A stretch of 64,000 nt of DNA from the NCBI GenBank assembly GCA_022828445.1, contig JAIZZJ010000002.1, positions 1,302,001-1,366,000 on the forward strand, given 5' to 3'. A program made the position numbers and the translations under genes. Every line of letters starts with the position of its first letter. Position 1 is the stretch's first letter. Positions 9,859-21,083 of the stretch are shown piece after piece. This DNA is from Graphiopsis chlorocephala (lineage: Eukaryota; Ascomycota; Dothideomycetes; Cladosporiales; Cladosporiaceae). Below the pieces are notes generated by a model. It searched no databases, was not told where the DNA came from, and saw only the letters and a program-made list of their open reading frames with translations.

Positions 9859-11768
9859 ATGCGTCCGCCCACTGCTTGCGAGTTCTGTCGGTCAGTCCAA
9901 GAACATCTCCGCCTCCGCCGCTACTCTTCCTTTGCCCTCACTGACATGCACGTGATGATGGTATAGCTCTCGGCGGAGAAGGTGCCAACGCATCCCCTCT
10001 GATAGCGCCATCTGTGCACTATGCCAAAAGCACAGTGTACCATGCATCGCAACCGCCGCAACCACCAGTAGTAGCTCCAAGCCATTGCATGTCCGGGGCT
10101 CGAGCTTCGGTGTATCGGCGAGGCCTGCACAGTCTACTACCACCGCCTCGAAGACTGTCGCGACTTCGCCGCATCTCGCAGAGACTTTCTCGCCTCACGC
10201 GGTATCTCTTCCTCAACCTGCCTCATACCAAGGAAGTGCGACAAGTCCCTATGCTACTGACTATGGCTCGACCAACGAAGTTGTTCTCCCTCCACCGGCG
10301 GTATGCTTCCATCTGGCCACTCTGTACTTCGACTATGTCCACGACCAGCTCCACACACTATTCCAGAAGCCATCCTTCATGACGGAAATGGTGATGAACA
10401 AGACTCCGCCAGTCATCATGTTTGCTGTCATCGCCCTGTCGGCCAGGTCAGCAGACGGAAGACCTTGAAGTACTGCCATGTTATTCTGACTGTTGTTCCA
10501 GATTCTCATCCCATGAGTTTTTCGCCGGCGTGAGTCCTCGACAGAGAGGAGAACTCTATGCGAGGAAGAGTGCGAGCCTTTTCGATCCTAGCGATGTCTC
10601 TCTCCAGTCCATACAAGCATCGGTCTTACTAGGCGCCTGTCGTATCGTCGAAGGCGACGCGCCCGCAGAATCTGTGTACTACGGCATTGCTTGTCGCATG
10701 GCTCAGCTACTTGACTTGCCTCATCGCATCTGTTTCTCGCGCTTGGAACGAGAGATCAACATCAGAGGTATGTCTATCATGTCTAAGCATTTCGGCTCTT
10801 CTTAGCTGACGTAACTAGTTTGGCACACCCTTTGCATGATTGATGAGTGGTCATCAACAGGCGCCCAGGTCCCAAAACAGATCTCCGTACCTGCAGCCGA
10901 TGTACCACTTCCCATGGAAGAGATGGCATTTTTACAATTACGAAACCACGATACGATCGACACTGTCGACACAGACGATTTTGCGGCTTCGTCATCATCC
11001 TCGCTTCTAGCACAAATGATTGTGCTGAACCGCATCTTGGCAGATATCAATCGACTCAATAAGAGTGCTGTCGACGCAGGGGCAATGGCATTGACCCTGG
11101 ACGAGGTCGAGTCACTTTCTCAGCGGCTAGATGATTGGGAGATGCAGCTACCAGAATTCATCCGCGACGACCCTTCTAACCTTGCGCACTATGCTGCCCA
11201 AGGTATTGGCAGAATTTATGTTGCTGTATACTTGGGCTTCTACCATTTCGGGCAGCTACTCTTCTACCAATACCTACACAGTTCTACCGAGGACCCCGAT
11301 AGTGGTTCATCAACACACCACCTTGCCCAGAAGTGTAAAGACCACGCTGCGAAACTCTGCAACATAACATACATGGCACATCAGACACCTGGCTGCGACG
11401 TCTTGTACAACATGGTCGGCCACGTCCTCGTCATCGCCTCCACCGTCCAAATCCACACGCTCCTCTTCTCATCCGACGACGACGAAATCGCCGCCGCCAA
11501 GCAGCGGCTTGAGTACAACTTCGAAATCCTCATGAAGCTTCGCGGGCTGTGGCCCTCACTCGACTATTGTATGATGCGTCTGCAAGCTTTCCACAAAGCT
11601 TGTCGGAACTCGATGGAGACTTCATTCAAGCTGGACCGCTGGATGCTGAAGTTCTTGTCAGAATTTGCGAAGCCAGTCGACGACAAGCCGACCGGAGGCG
11701 ATCACTGGGTCATTAATGACATTGCGATCACACCCATGTCAGACTTCGCTATCGATTCAATATTTTGA
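9859..11768 (+). CDS. Zn2Cys6 transcription factor with Fungal_trans domain
   Basis: This is a nuclear regulator of the fungal binuclear zinc cluster class. Exons are 9859-9890, 9967-10446, 10502-10767 and 10819-11768, with introns of 76, 55 and 51 nt, giving 575 aa. The first intron splits the zinc cluster. After splicing the Cys spacing is C-x2-C-x6-C-x9-C-x2-C-x6-C (residues about 7-38), exactly the family pattern, which fixes the start at 9859. A Ser/Thr/Pro-rich linker follows. From about residue 110 the middle homology region has YFDYVHDQLHTLFQKPSF and, across the third intron, REINIRVWHTLCMIDEW, typical of PF04082. The target genes are unknown. Its neighbours suggest sugar metabolism, but the promoter it binds cannot be inferred. 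Confidence 0.9.
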
Positions 11769-12007
11769 GCTGATGTTGACGGCGCGCATGAGCCGAGTAC
11801 AACCGTTACTTTCGGCTTTGCAACAGTATTGGGCACTGGCTTGTCGTATTCGGTGGCTCACGTCACCGATCTCATTGAGGCATACGGTACGACATTGTGC
11901 TTCCTTGTCCGCTCAATAGTGCCGCTTCATGCATCCGAGCAGATGCATGCCACTTTTACCACTGCTTTTGCCATGAATCCGAAAGCGCGTGCACTGATGC
12001 TGCAAAG

Positions 12008-14651
12008 CTACTGCTTCCACCACCTCGCTCTGACGATTTCCAACGCACGGTTGAGGTTCTCCGTCGCCTCAGTTTTAGACACTAGCTTTATCCTCAGCCT
12101 ACCAGCGATATCGTTCGTGCCATACCACGCCTGCTTGTGCAAACTGGTCAACTTGGTCTCGAAGATCTCTGTTCATGTCAGTAACTGCAATTCCGCATGG
12201 GTTGGGGACCATACTGGTATCGTTCATATCCATGTTGACTCGGTCTTTCGCGGTGAAAGCCACCAAACCGAGGAAACCACGGTCGCTTTCCTTCGTTCTC
12301 AGCTCGTCAAAGATGGCGACTCGGATGTTGGTTTCTTTCTTGACTGGTCTGTTTCGGTGTCAGCTCGAGACTGCAGTATCTGTATCGGTAAACGCACACT
12401 TCAAACGAGTCACCCCAATAAGGGTTCAGTGTTCCTTTTACCACTTTGGTCCGCAGGACTTTGTCATTAACATAGACCTCGGCGAAGCAGTTTGGCAGAG
12501 CTGTCAAATCTATTGTCAGCATATCGACAAAACTGGATCACCTGGACGACTCACAGGCATTCTTGCGGCTTCTTAGCCCCGTGGCTTTCTCTACTACAAG
12601 GTAGTCAGTCTCGCGTATGTCCGCATCTGGGATGCAGCAGGATTCTACGCACTGCATATTTGCACACGTGGAAGATCTGGGAGAACTGATACATTCTTGG
12701 TAACCGTACTGGGAGCCACCGGAACAGCAGGTTCGATGGGATCCTCACTTCGCCCTGTAATACTGTCGCCCTGAGACTCTTGAGACGACACAGCAGGCCT
12801 TTGACTCAGGGGCTTACGCCTCATCGGCAATGGCGGTGGCTGAGCTTCCACTCGGCTCAACGGCGATTGGGCGGGCGACAGAACGCTATTCACAGAAGTA
12901 TCGGATCCACGATGCAGACCGTCGAAGTAAGACTGCGAGGCAGTCGAGGCTTCAGATGCTGGAAGCGGTGCAGGACGAAGCCAGGTATTCTGCTGTGTAT
13001 TATGGTCCACGTAAAACACTTTCCCTGCAGGGTTGAGACGTCTCTCCCATCCAAGCGGCAACCGGCCTTTCGCATCTTCGAATTTGTTCCAATATACTTC
13101 GTCCTTGGGAGATACAGCAGGACTGAGCGATATAGCCTGTGAGGGTGTCTCGCTGTTTTGCCTGGAATTTCTAGGATCGTCGGTGGTGTTTGGCCCACTG
13201 TCCCAACGTTGAAGCTCTGCGCTTTCCACGACTTCGGAGACACTGCTATTGCGTATTGCTCCATCATCATTGTTGACCGAGACAATTGATGAATGAGCTT
13301 CTCCGATTGTCCCTGCCTTGGCTGACTTTTCCGGGTCTGGCGTGTCAATGCCGTTATCTTTGAAGGTAGCAACATGGTCGTACCGCGTCGCCTCCCGCTC
13401 GCTCTGAGCCGTCCCATTCGTTGGATAGCTCGGAAGTCTCATAGCCATCACACTTGTAATATTCGCTGTGATGGGTGTCATCGGCGTCTCATCAGCAGTC
13501 GGAGTCCCTTCGTCGTAGCTGTTACTGTGCTCGTTCAGTCGAACGTACGTGTAGCCCGAATCGGGCTCCACCCAGTCAATCCTGGCAATCATAGGTCTTA
13601 GGTGCTCGATGCGGTTGGAAATACTAGGCTCACCGTTCCCCTCATACCGGCCATTCGATGCAGCACCACTAGCAACCATTTCCGAAGCAGCAACGGTAAT
13701 TCCGTGCAGCCAAGCATGAGAGATCGCGACACTGGAGGTCGGCCGGTCACTCGGCAGAGGCTTCAGAAGAGACTTGATGAAGGAGATACACATCGGTGTA
13801 ATTCGTCCGGAGTTCAGGGCTGCCTCAGGGAACCCAATTCGACTTTTGCAATATTTGTGCAGCGGAACCTGGTCGCCGAACGGAAGTTCCAATGTCAGCA
13901 TTTGATACAGCATGATACCGAGCGCCCACATGTCGACAGCCTGAGTGTACGTGTGTTCTTCCGGGTCATCTACAAGATACGGGAACATCTCCGGAGCCAT
14001 GTAAGCCTGGGTGCCAGTCATGGTCCGCAGAGCCGTCTCGTTCTGTTGGACTCGCTTCGCAATGCCGAAGTCTCCGATTCTGACATCCCATGCAGTGGGC
14101 GTACGGGACATCACAAAAACATTTTGCGGCTTGAGATCGCGATGTGCGAAACCCATGCGGTGCATCTCGATGAGCCCACAACACAGCTGCCGTATGATTT
14201 CTTTGGCCTGATATTCGGGAATTTTGTTGCTGAGGTGCTGCGACAGATCGCCTAGCTCAAAGTAATCCATGGCCAGGAAGATCCAGTCGTCGCTTTCGTA
14301 CCATCCGTGCATGTATGCGAAGTGCTGTGGAAATTGTCTGACTCTCGCCATAGCCGCGATTTCTTTCTTGTAGTCCCAAGATGCACTGGTCTTGCGCACT
14401 TGCTTCACTGCTCGGACATCTAAGAGTATACTGTCTTAGCACTCGTACTGCTCTCAGGGCTCGCTGTACGCACTTTGGCTGTTTGCTTCTCTTTCAAGCC
14501 AGACGGCGCCGTAGCTGCCTCGCCCGAGTTCTTTGCTCTTGACCCATTTTTCGCAGCGCCACTTGTTTTGCCGGTCGTAGATGCGGTGGGTCGTCGCGTG
14601 AAGGCTCACTGTCGTCTCTCGAAGACGAGTCACCTCGACGAGATCATCCAT
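12008..14651 (-). CDS. Ser/Thr protein kinase with C-terminal WW and C2 domains
   Basis: Six exons: 14651-14474, 14419-12653, 12593-12555, 12500-12398, 12348-12215 and 12168-12008. They sum to 794 codons (793 aa), and every join keeps frame. The kinase domain (about 35-305) is complete: glycine loop LGRGSYGAVWL, AVK Lys65, HRDLKPQN with Asp154, DFG 176-178, and an APE motif. A Ser/Thr/Pro-rich linker follows. A WW domain (about 513-543) starts LPLGWERRLNP and ends NTWLRP. Then comes a C2 domain (about 640-790) of the NEDD4/Rsp5 type with KVVKGTLNPYWGDSFEV and FDELRTKESDRGFLG. C2 plus WW is normally the N-terminal half of HECT ubiquitin ligases; here it follows a kinase. Membrane or calcium-lipid recruitment and binding of PPxY partners are inferred. 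Three of five donors are GTGCGT. The neighbour across 390 bp is a HeLo-like pseudokinase gene. Confidence 0.88.
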
Positions 14652-15041
14652 ATTGAGGAAATCTCGCCTGGCACAGCTTCCATGGAAGAGTTACGATTAC
14701 GGTTATGGTACAATATGTAGGCGCGTCCAGAGTGATACACAAAGAGGCGCGACAAGCATGCACAGAGTACTCAGGCAACATCGTTTCGCAAACACCGTGA
14801 CTGTTTTCAGCCTCGTCAACATGGCGTCAGTTTGTCAGCTCCTCAGCCAAGAGTGCTCGCGTGGCGCATCTCATGCATGTTGGCACGGCCGTATCTTGTT
14901 GAACCCCACCACCTTCAGCTTCAGCCTTGCGTTGGTCTCGGATATTTTGGTCTGGCTACCACAGAGATAAAGGGGCGACTTTCCCCTTGCCCGGAAAATT
15001 TACGGAGCTATGATCGTATACCTGGATCGTCAACATTAACG
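14652..15041. promoter_or_regulatory. 390-bp shared upstream region of two divergent kinase-type genes
   Basis: It separates the start codons of the kinase-WW-C2 gene (minus) and the HeLo-like pseudokinase gene (plus). No convincing ORF lies inside. Divergence over so short a distance makes joint regulation plausible, though no specific operator was recognised. Confidence 0.5.
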
Positions 15042-16828
15042 ATGGAGGTAGCAGGTCTCGTCTTCGGGGTGATCTCGACGATTGATGTGTGCATCAGGTA
15101 GGCAAACAGGGTTCCAGAATGAAGAAGATGGCAGACTAACTCCACATATCTTCAACAGAGCGGGCAAAGCGTTCTACGCATTTCGCAACGACTTCGAAAA
15201 TGCGCACCAAGAAGTCAAAGACCAGATGCTCATAGCCGCTGCCCTCTGGGGTCGCATAGAGCCCCAGCTGTTGGTCCTGCGGCGTACCGCGCCATCTCTG
15301 GGCGAAGGATACTTGAACCTGCAGGAAGAGATGCTGGGACGTCTGAAGCTTAAGCTCAAAGACCTGGTTGCTCGGGCGGAGAAGTTGTTGACGATGCCTT
15401 CGTTTCAAAAGTACGATTTGCGTGCGCTGCAGAGACTTGTCCGCAATGTCAAGACAAAAGGGAACGAATATGACTGACTTCTCGACACAGGAAGTTTAAA
15501 TATGCGTTGTACTTGAAAAGCCCACTGCAGAAATCCGTACAGGAGTTCGAAAGCTGGTACAGGAGATGGGACCCTTCTTGGTTTCTGATTGCGCGCCTCG
15601 CTCTACCCGACATCGACGCAGAAATTCGTCAGCACAGATTGGAGGCTAACGATGCCGCACCTTTGAAAATCATGGGCGGTCTTCGCGACGCACAACGTGC
15701 CAGTATGGATGCCAACCGCCGCCCTCTGGGATTTCTACCGGACAGTGTAGCCTTCTATCTATCAAAACAGGTGGATCTGTCGACGGCTACGGTTTGTGCA
15801 AGATCAGACAGTCATACTCTTGCGATTCTCGATTATGTGGAATACCACCCCGGCACCAGTGAGATGGATATTTCCAATGATGTTCAAAGCCTTGCTCGGG
15901 TCATGTCGAGCCTGGACCCAGTTACCTGTAACCTTCTGAGGTGTGAAGGCGTTAAGCGCAATACTGACGAAGCTGGACGACTACGAGGCTTTTCTCTGGT
16001 ATTCCAAATGCCGCCGGCGCGACCGTCCAAGGTTGTCCTGTCGAATGAACTTGTCCTTTCCCGCAGCGAAGAGGATCGAAGCACTATGGTCAGCGATCGA
16101 CGGATAATTGTGTCTCGACTTGTGCTGACAATGCTTAGCCGAACATCCTCTCTCTGCGAAGCTCGTTACTTCGCCAAACGTCCGGAATTTCGATCAGCCT
16201 TCGACTCGCCATGGCCGAAAGTATGGCGCGTGCTGTGATATTTTTACATAGCGCCTCTTTTGTTCACAAGAACATCCGACCCGAGACAGTGCTTACTACA
16301 GATTCCGGATCGTCATACCTTGTCGGTTTCCAGAGGTTTCGCGCTACTGCGAGTCACACTTACATGCTTGGTGATGCGCTGTGGCATGAGAATATATACC
16401 GACATCCGACCCGACAGGGAGTGGCTCCCGAAGACATGTACACGATGTTACACGATGTCTACAGCCTTGGTGTCTGTCTCCTCGAAGTTGGGCTCTGGTC
16501 GTCTTTCGTACAGTACGCTATTGGTTCGAACGGCGAGGCTTTAATCTTGCCAGGCTTACTCGAGATTGCTACAGTGCCAAAAATGCGTGACGAGAGAAAG
16601 CGGGCGTTCGAGCTGAAGAGGGTGCTGACAGAGCTTGCCGCGTCGAAGCTGCCGGGTTGCATGGGCGACAAGTACACTTCGCTGGTTACCTCGTGTCTAT
16701 CCTGTCTTGACAAAACAAGCAGCTTCATGAACGGCGATGCAACCTCGGACAATCTTGGCGATGGGATAGATTTAGGCGCGAAGTACATCCAGAGAGTTTT
16801 GAGCGAGATTGAGGATATCTCAATGTGA
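15042..16828 (+). CDS. HeLo-like N-terminal domain plus pseudokinase domain
   Basis: Exons are 15042-15097, 15159-15447, 15495-16088 and 16139-16828, with introns of 61, 47 and 50 nt, giving 542 aa. The N-terminal part starts EVAGLVFGVISTIDVCIRAG, a hydrophobic first helix, then runs as helices to a WDPSWFLIARL block near residue 145. This pattern is seen in fungal HeLo-type membrane-acting domains of cell-death and incompatibility proteins. The C-terminal half has a protein-kinase fold: SISLRLAMAESMARAVIFLHS, then FVHKNIRPETVL at the catalytic loop. The HRD triad is replaced by His356-Lys357-Asn358, so the catalytic Asp is lost, and the DFG position reads VGF. It is therefore predicted inactive. 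HeLo plus pseudokinase matches the layout of MLKL, the necroptosis executioner. The role in this fungus is inference. Confidence 0.85.
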
Positions 16829-17313
16829 TTGGGCTTCGACATGATAAGCTGTGCCAAAGGAAAATAGATAAATAGTTGTAGTGATTCATCACGAGGTTGT
16901 GTTGGCCAGCCGTGGTTGCGTCTATTGCATCGCGTTCAGTACGCTTGCTCGGTGTTTCCGTCTGATCGCCGTCGCACCTTGGTTGATGGCGTATTGCAGC
17001 ATTGCTTGCAGTTGGTAGACAGCACTGGTACCATCTGAGCAAGCCAATTCATCTGTGAGATCACGTCGCACGAATCGACCTTCTAGCATGCAGAGGAAAG
17101 AGCATCTGTTATCTAAAGGTGGCCTCTTGTTGCCCCGCTCGGGCCCCGAGATCGCAGCTGACACAACAGGCAAGCTTCCGCGGCGCAACAAGGTACGCTT
17201 CGATAACGACCGTTCCATCGACATACATGCACATATAGTACGGGGTTAGAAGTCATTGCTTTCCGAGCGACTAGAATATCTTATCATCGTTGCAGTAGCA
17301 CTTATCGCCATCA
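16829..17313. other. Intergenic, no gene seen
   Basis: It holds the 3' flank of the pseudokinase gene and the promoter of the aldehyde dehydrogenase. A minus-strand ORF (17224-16922) has no recognisable motif. Confidence 0.5.
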
Positions 17314-19000
17314 ATGTCTCAATTATCCGTCGAGCTCTCAGCGCCGAACGGCCGAACTTGGTCTCAGCCGACCGGTCTTTTCATCGACAACGAGTTTGTA
17401 GAGAGCAAGAAGGGCGAGAAACTTGTTACCATAGACCCTGCGTATGTGCTCCTTATTGTGCAAGATAGACTAAACTGCCACGGCTGACTGGATTCAATTA
17501 CAGCACCGAAGAAGAAATCGCGACAGTACACTGTGCTACTGCTGAGGATGTCGACAGAGCAGTAATAGCAGCCCACAAAGCTCTCAAAGATCCCTCATGG
17601 AAACGTCTACCTGCTACGGAGCGAGGCATGCTCATGATGAAGCTGGCGGACCTCATAGAGCAGAACAAGGAGCTACTTGCCACCATCGACGCTTGGGACA
17701 ATGGCAAGACCTACTCTGAAGCATTGAACACTGATCTACCAGAGGCTATCTTGACTATCAGGTATTATGCTGGCTGGGCGGACAAGAACTATGGCCAGAC
17801 CATCGAGACAGCTCCCGAAAAATTTGCATACACGATCCGCCAGCCTCTGGGTGTCATCGCTCAAATTATTCCCTGGAACTACCCGTTATCAATGGCGACC
17901 TGGAAGCTTGGACCTGCCCTAGCATGTGGTAACACAGTAGTCATCAAAGCCGCCGAAAGCACACCACTGAGTATCCTCATTCTTGGACGACTGATCAAGG
18001 AGGCCGGCTTCCCTCCTGGAGTAGTGAACATTCTCAATGGCTACGGCAAAGATGCTGGCGCTGCTATGGTACAGCACGAACTCGTTAGCAAAGTCGCTTT
18101 CACTGGATCATCGGGCACTGCATCCCAGATCATGAAGATGGCATCCGCCTCGCTCAAAAACATTACTCTCGAAACGGGTGGCAAGTCACCTCTGCTCGTG
18201 TTCCCCGACGCAGACATGGAGCAAGCAGTCAAGTGGTCACACATGGGCATTATGAGCAATCAGGGTCAGATCTGCACTGCCACATCACGTCTGTTGGTCC
18301 ATCAGGATGTCTACGATGAATTTGTCGAAAAGTTCATCAGTACGCTCAAGGCCACCAGCAAAGTTGGTAACCAATGGGATGACACAACTTACCAAGGCCC
18401 ACAAGTCTCGAAAACACAGTACGAGCGTATCCTCTCATATATCGACATTGGCAGATCTGAAGGCGCCACTGTCTTGGCAGGTGGTGCAGCAGACGATGCT
18501 CGTATTTCGAAGGGTGATAAGGGATTCTATGTTCAGCCTACAGTCTTCACCGGCGTCAAAGAAAGCATGAGAATCTACAGGGAAGAGATCTTTGGTGAGT
18601 GAAGCTGCAATCCCTAGATAGGTCTAGGCTCTGAATGCTGACAAGTCGTGCCAGGCCCTGTCGTCGTCATTGCCAGCTTTGCAACCGAAGAAGAAGCCGT
18701 CGATGCAGCAAACAACACCACTTACGGTCTCGGCTCCGCGGTGTTCACCAACGACCTGAAGCGAGCTCATCGTGTGGCAGCAGAGATTGACGCTGGTATG
18801 GTCTGGATCAACAGCACACAAGATTGTGATCCCCGCATACCATTCGGAGGTGAGTGGTGCTGTTCATATATTCAGCCGGCGGTCGCTAACATCTCGCAGG
18901 AGTCAAGCTCAGCGGCATTGGGCGAGAGCTGGGACAGGCTGGATTGGAGGCTTACACGCAGACTAAGGCGGTGCACGTGAACATGGGTACTGAGTTGTAG
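17314..19000 (+). CDS. NAD(P)-dependent aldehyde dehydrogenase
   Basis: It oxidises an aldehyde to the acid with NAD(P)+, probably in the cytosol. Exons are 17314-17441, 17504-18594, 18655-18849 and 18900-19000, with introns of 62, 60 and 50 nt, giving 504 aa, the usual ALDH length. Landmarks are IPWNYPL at the coenzyme site, FTGSSGTASQIM, the general base in LETGGKSP (Glu266), the nucleophile in NQGQICTATS (Cys300), EEIFGPVV across intron 2, and a C-terminal ELGQAGLEAYTQTKAVHV. It resembles broad-range class 1/2 ALDHs and betaine-aldehyde types; the substrate cannot be fixed. It converges on the FMN-dependent 2-hydroxyacid oxidase with 140 bp between stop codons. An oxidase, a reductase and an aldolase follow, suggesting one catabolic group. 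Confidence 0.93.
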
Positions 19001-19140
19001 TTCAGGGAACTGTGTGCTTTAGCAATTCAACACCGCCGTTCGAAGCACTTCAATGGGATAAATTCGCGAGTTAGTCGTTCAACGCAGGGACATGAGCTGG
19101 AGCACATCTTCGACAACAGCAAGTCTGTAGTCAAAATACT

Positions 19141-20547
19141 CTACAACTTCGCCAATAGTCCCTGATAGTCTAAGAAAGTGACGTGGCTTCGTGAAATCTC
19201 TTTGACAGACCGGCACCCAGTAAAAGTCAGCTTGGGAGTGCTTGCGGTTGGAGACACAACGTACCCAGCCAGACCCATGGTCAGCTTGAACTCGTGCTGC
19301 AAGATCTTCAATGCAAGTTCGATACCCTCCTGCCCGTTGTACTGTTGTCAAGCCATCAGCAATGTCCTCTCAATTTGTCTCAAAGGAAACTTACAGCCAA
19401 TCCCCAAATTGGTATGCGTCCAACGAACACGTGTGAGGCTCCGAGCGCGATAGCCTTGAAAATATCTGATCCTCTGCGGATGCCACCGTCCATCGCAACA
19501 GGAATCTTCGAGCCCGCAGCGGTTGCACACTCGCGAAGTGCATCCAGAGTAGCAGGGACACCATCTAGCTGGCGACCACCATGATTGGAGACGACTACCC
19601 CATCAAGCCCATATTTGATTGCCAAAGCAACATCATCGGCAGATAGGACACCTTTGAGCCACAGCTGTAGTTTTGTTTGAGAACGTAGCCATGGTATTGC
19701 CGAACCCCAATCAAGCGAGGGATCTAATTCATGAAAGTGAGTTGTCGGGATCTCCAGACTCTTGATGGTGCATGTACTCACCGAACTCATAGCTACGAGT
19801 CTCTTGGGTATGGTCGCTCAAATCCTGGTTGAGCTCAGCCTTCCCATTGGACAACAGGTTCGGCCACTCCATACCATCAGGAAGATGGAAGTCGTTCCGG
19901 AACTCGTTGAGCCGCCGTCCAAGTAGAGGTACGTCCACCGACAGGAATATGGCGGAGTAGCCCGCCATCTCAGCACGACCAAGCATCTGCTTAGTGGTAT
20001 ATCGATCCCTCAAGACACAGAGCTGCATGGCGTAAGGATTGGATGCACCCTGCGCTTTGACGTTTTCAAGGGATTCGGTTGAGTACGACGACAACGCCAT
20101 AGCTATGTTATAACTGGCGGCAGCCCTAGAAGTCGCGAGCTCACCATCAGGATGGGCTAAGCGGTGCATAGCAGATGGGCTGAACCCGAGAGGCATGGAT
20201 GTCTGCGAAGCTGATCAGCACGTGGAGCCAGGCAAGCGCATGAAAATGCCCACCTTCTTTCCAAAGAGCTCTGAAGAAGTGTCTATGTTGTCGACGTTGA
20301 CGAGTATTCGAGGCTTTATCTTATAGCGGTCGAAAGCCGCCTCGTTGTCCCGCAACCTAAGGGCAGCAACGTTAACGATACCAGAACACTCTGTGGCGAT
20401 CTCCACCACTATCACATACGTGACAAGATCCATAGCGCCCTCATTGTAATACTCGCGATACATCTTCGGTAGCTTCTGGCTACCGTATTCGCGCAAATCT
20501 GCAATGCTGTGGACTTGGGCATCCCAAGATTGCCCTCGATTTGCCAT
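19141..20547 (-). CDS. FMN-dependent 2-hydroxyacid oxidase/dehydrogenase
   Basis: A member of the lactate oxidase, glycolate oxidase and flavocytochrome b2 family that oxidises L-2-hydroxyacids to 2-oxoacids. Exons are 20547-20420, 20356-20254, 20202-19782, 19723-19395 and 19341-19141, with introns of 63, 51, 58 and 53 nt, giving 393 aa. Intron 1 is also open in frame, but removing it restores YYNEGAMDLVTLRDNEAAF. Landmarks are PLGFSPSAMHRLAHPDGE, LSVDVPLLGRR, WLKGVL (FMN Lys), the active-site SNHGGRQLDG with His and Arg, and VGRIPIWGLAYNGQEG. Near the C-terminus a 48-nt in-frame stretch (19264-19217) begins like an intron (GTACGT) and has a CTGAC but no AG; the family sequence continues directly after it. 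As written it adds 16 residues. No cytochrome b5 domain and no clear mitochondrial presequence; C-terminus is AKL, a possible weak PTS1. Confidence 0.9.
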
Positions 20548-21083
20548 GATGGCAGCCTGATGTACTTCAAGGGCTCCACTATACTCGACGTGTTTCGGGC
20601 TTGGATGGAGGAATAGAAAGGGATAAAATGTACGTAGAAAGTGTGAAGAGGACGCTGAGCCTGCATGATCGCATCACTGACATATAGTTTGCCCTGGCTG
20701 CTTCTCTGGGAGAGTGATAGTCGCTACTAGCACTGCTACTTGCCCGCTGTTCATACACCTTACCGGGGCTTGATAGTTGAACTCGATATGCTGGCCCCCG
20801 AGGCATCAGGAGTCGGATGTCCGAATGAGGGAGCAAAGCTTGTGCGCGGGAAGATGCTCGTGGAGACCTTCCGCTTCCATTTCGCCGCTTCGAACTCACC
20901 TCCACTCAGCTGTGGTGGTACATGTCTCCCATTTGTAAGCGCCGAGGAGGGAAACCCACCACGACGAGGAGATGTCTGGTTCCTGGCCATTACATAGATA
21001 GCAAATGACACTTCGCGTTTACATGATTGTCATCCCCGTCTCCTCGAACCAAGAGTAGCCTCGTCTCAGCCTAACTGTACAAG
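20548..21083. promoter_or_regulatory. 536-bp divergent intergenic region
   Basis: It lies between the start codons of the 2-hydroxyacid oxidase (minus) and the NAD(P)-binding reductase (plus). ORFs at 20579-21011 on both strands have no family motif. A joint promoter is likely, but no specific site was recognised. Confidence 0.4.

Noticed and set aside
11829..12470. Plus-strand ORF of 213 codons
   Set aside because: Antisense to the C2-domain exons of the kinase gene, whose introns and motifs are well supported on the minus strand.
16922..17224. Minus-strand ORF of 100 codons between the pseudokinase and ALDH genes
   Set aside because: No motif, no clear start context, and it overlaps the expected ALDH promoter.
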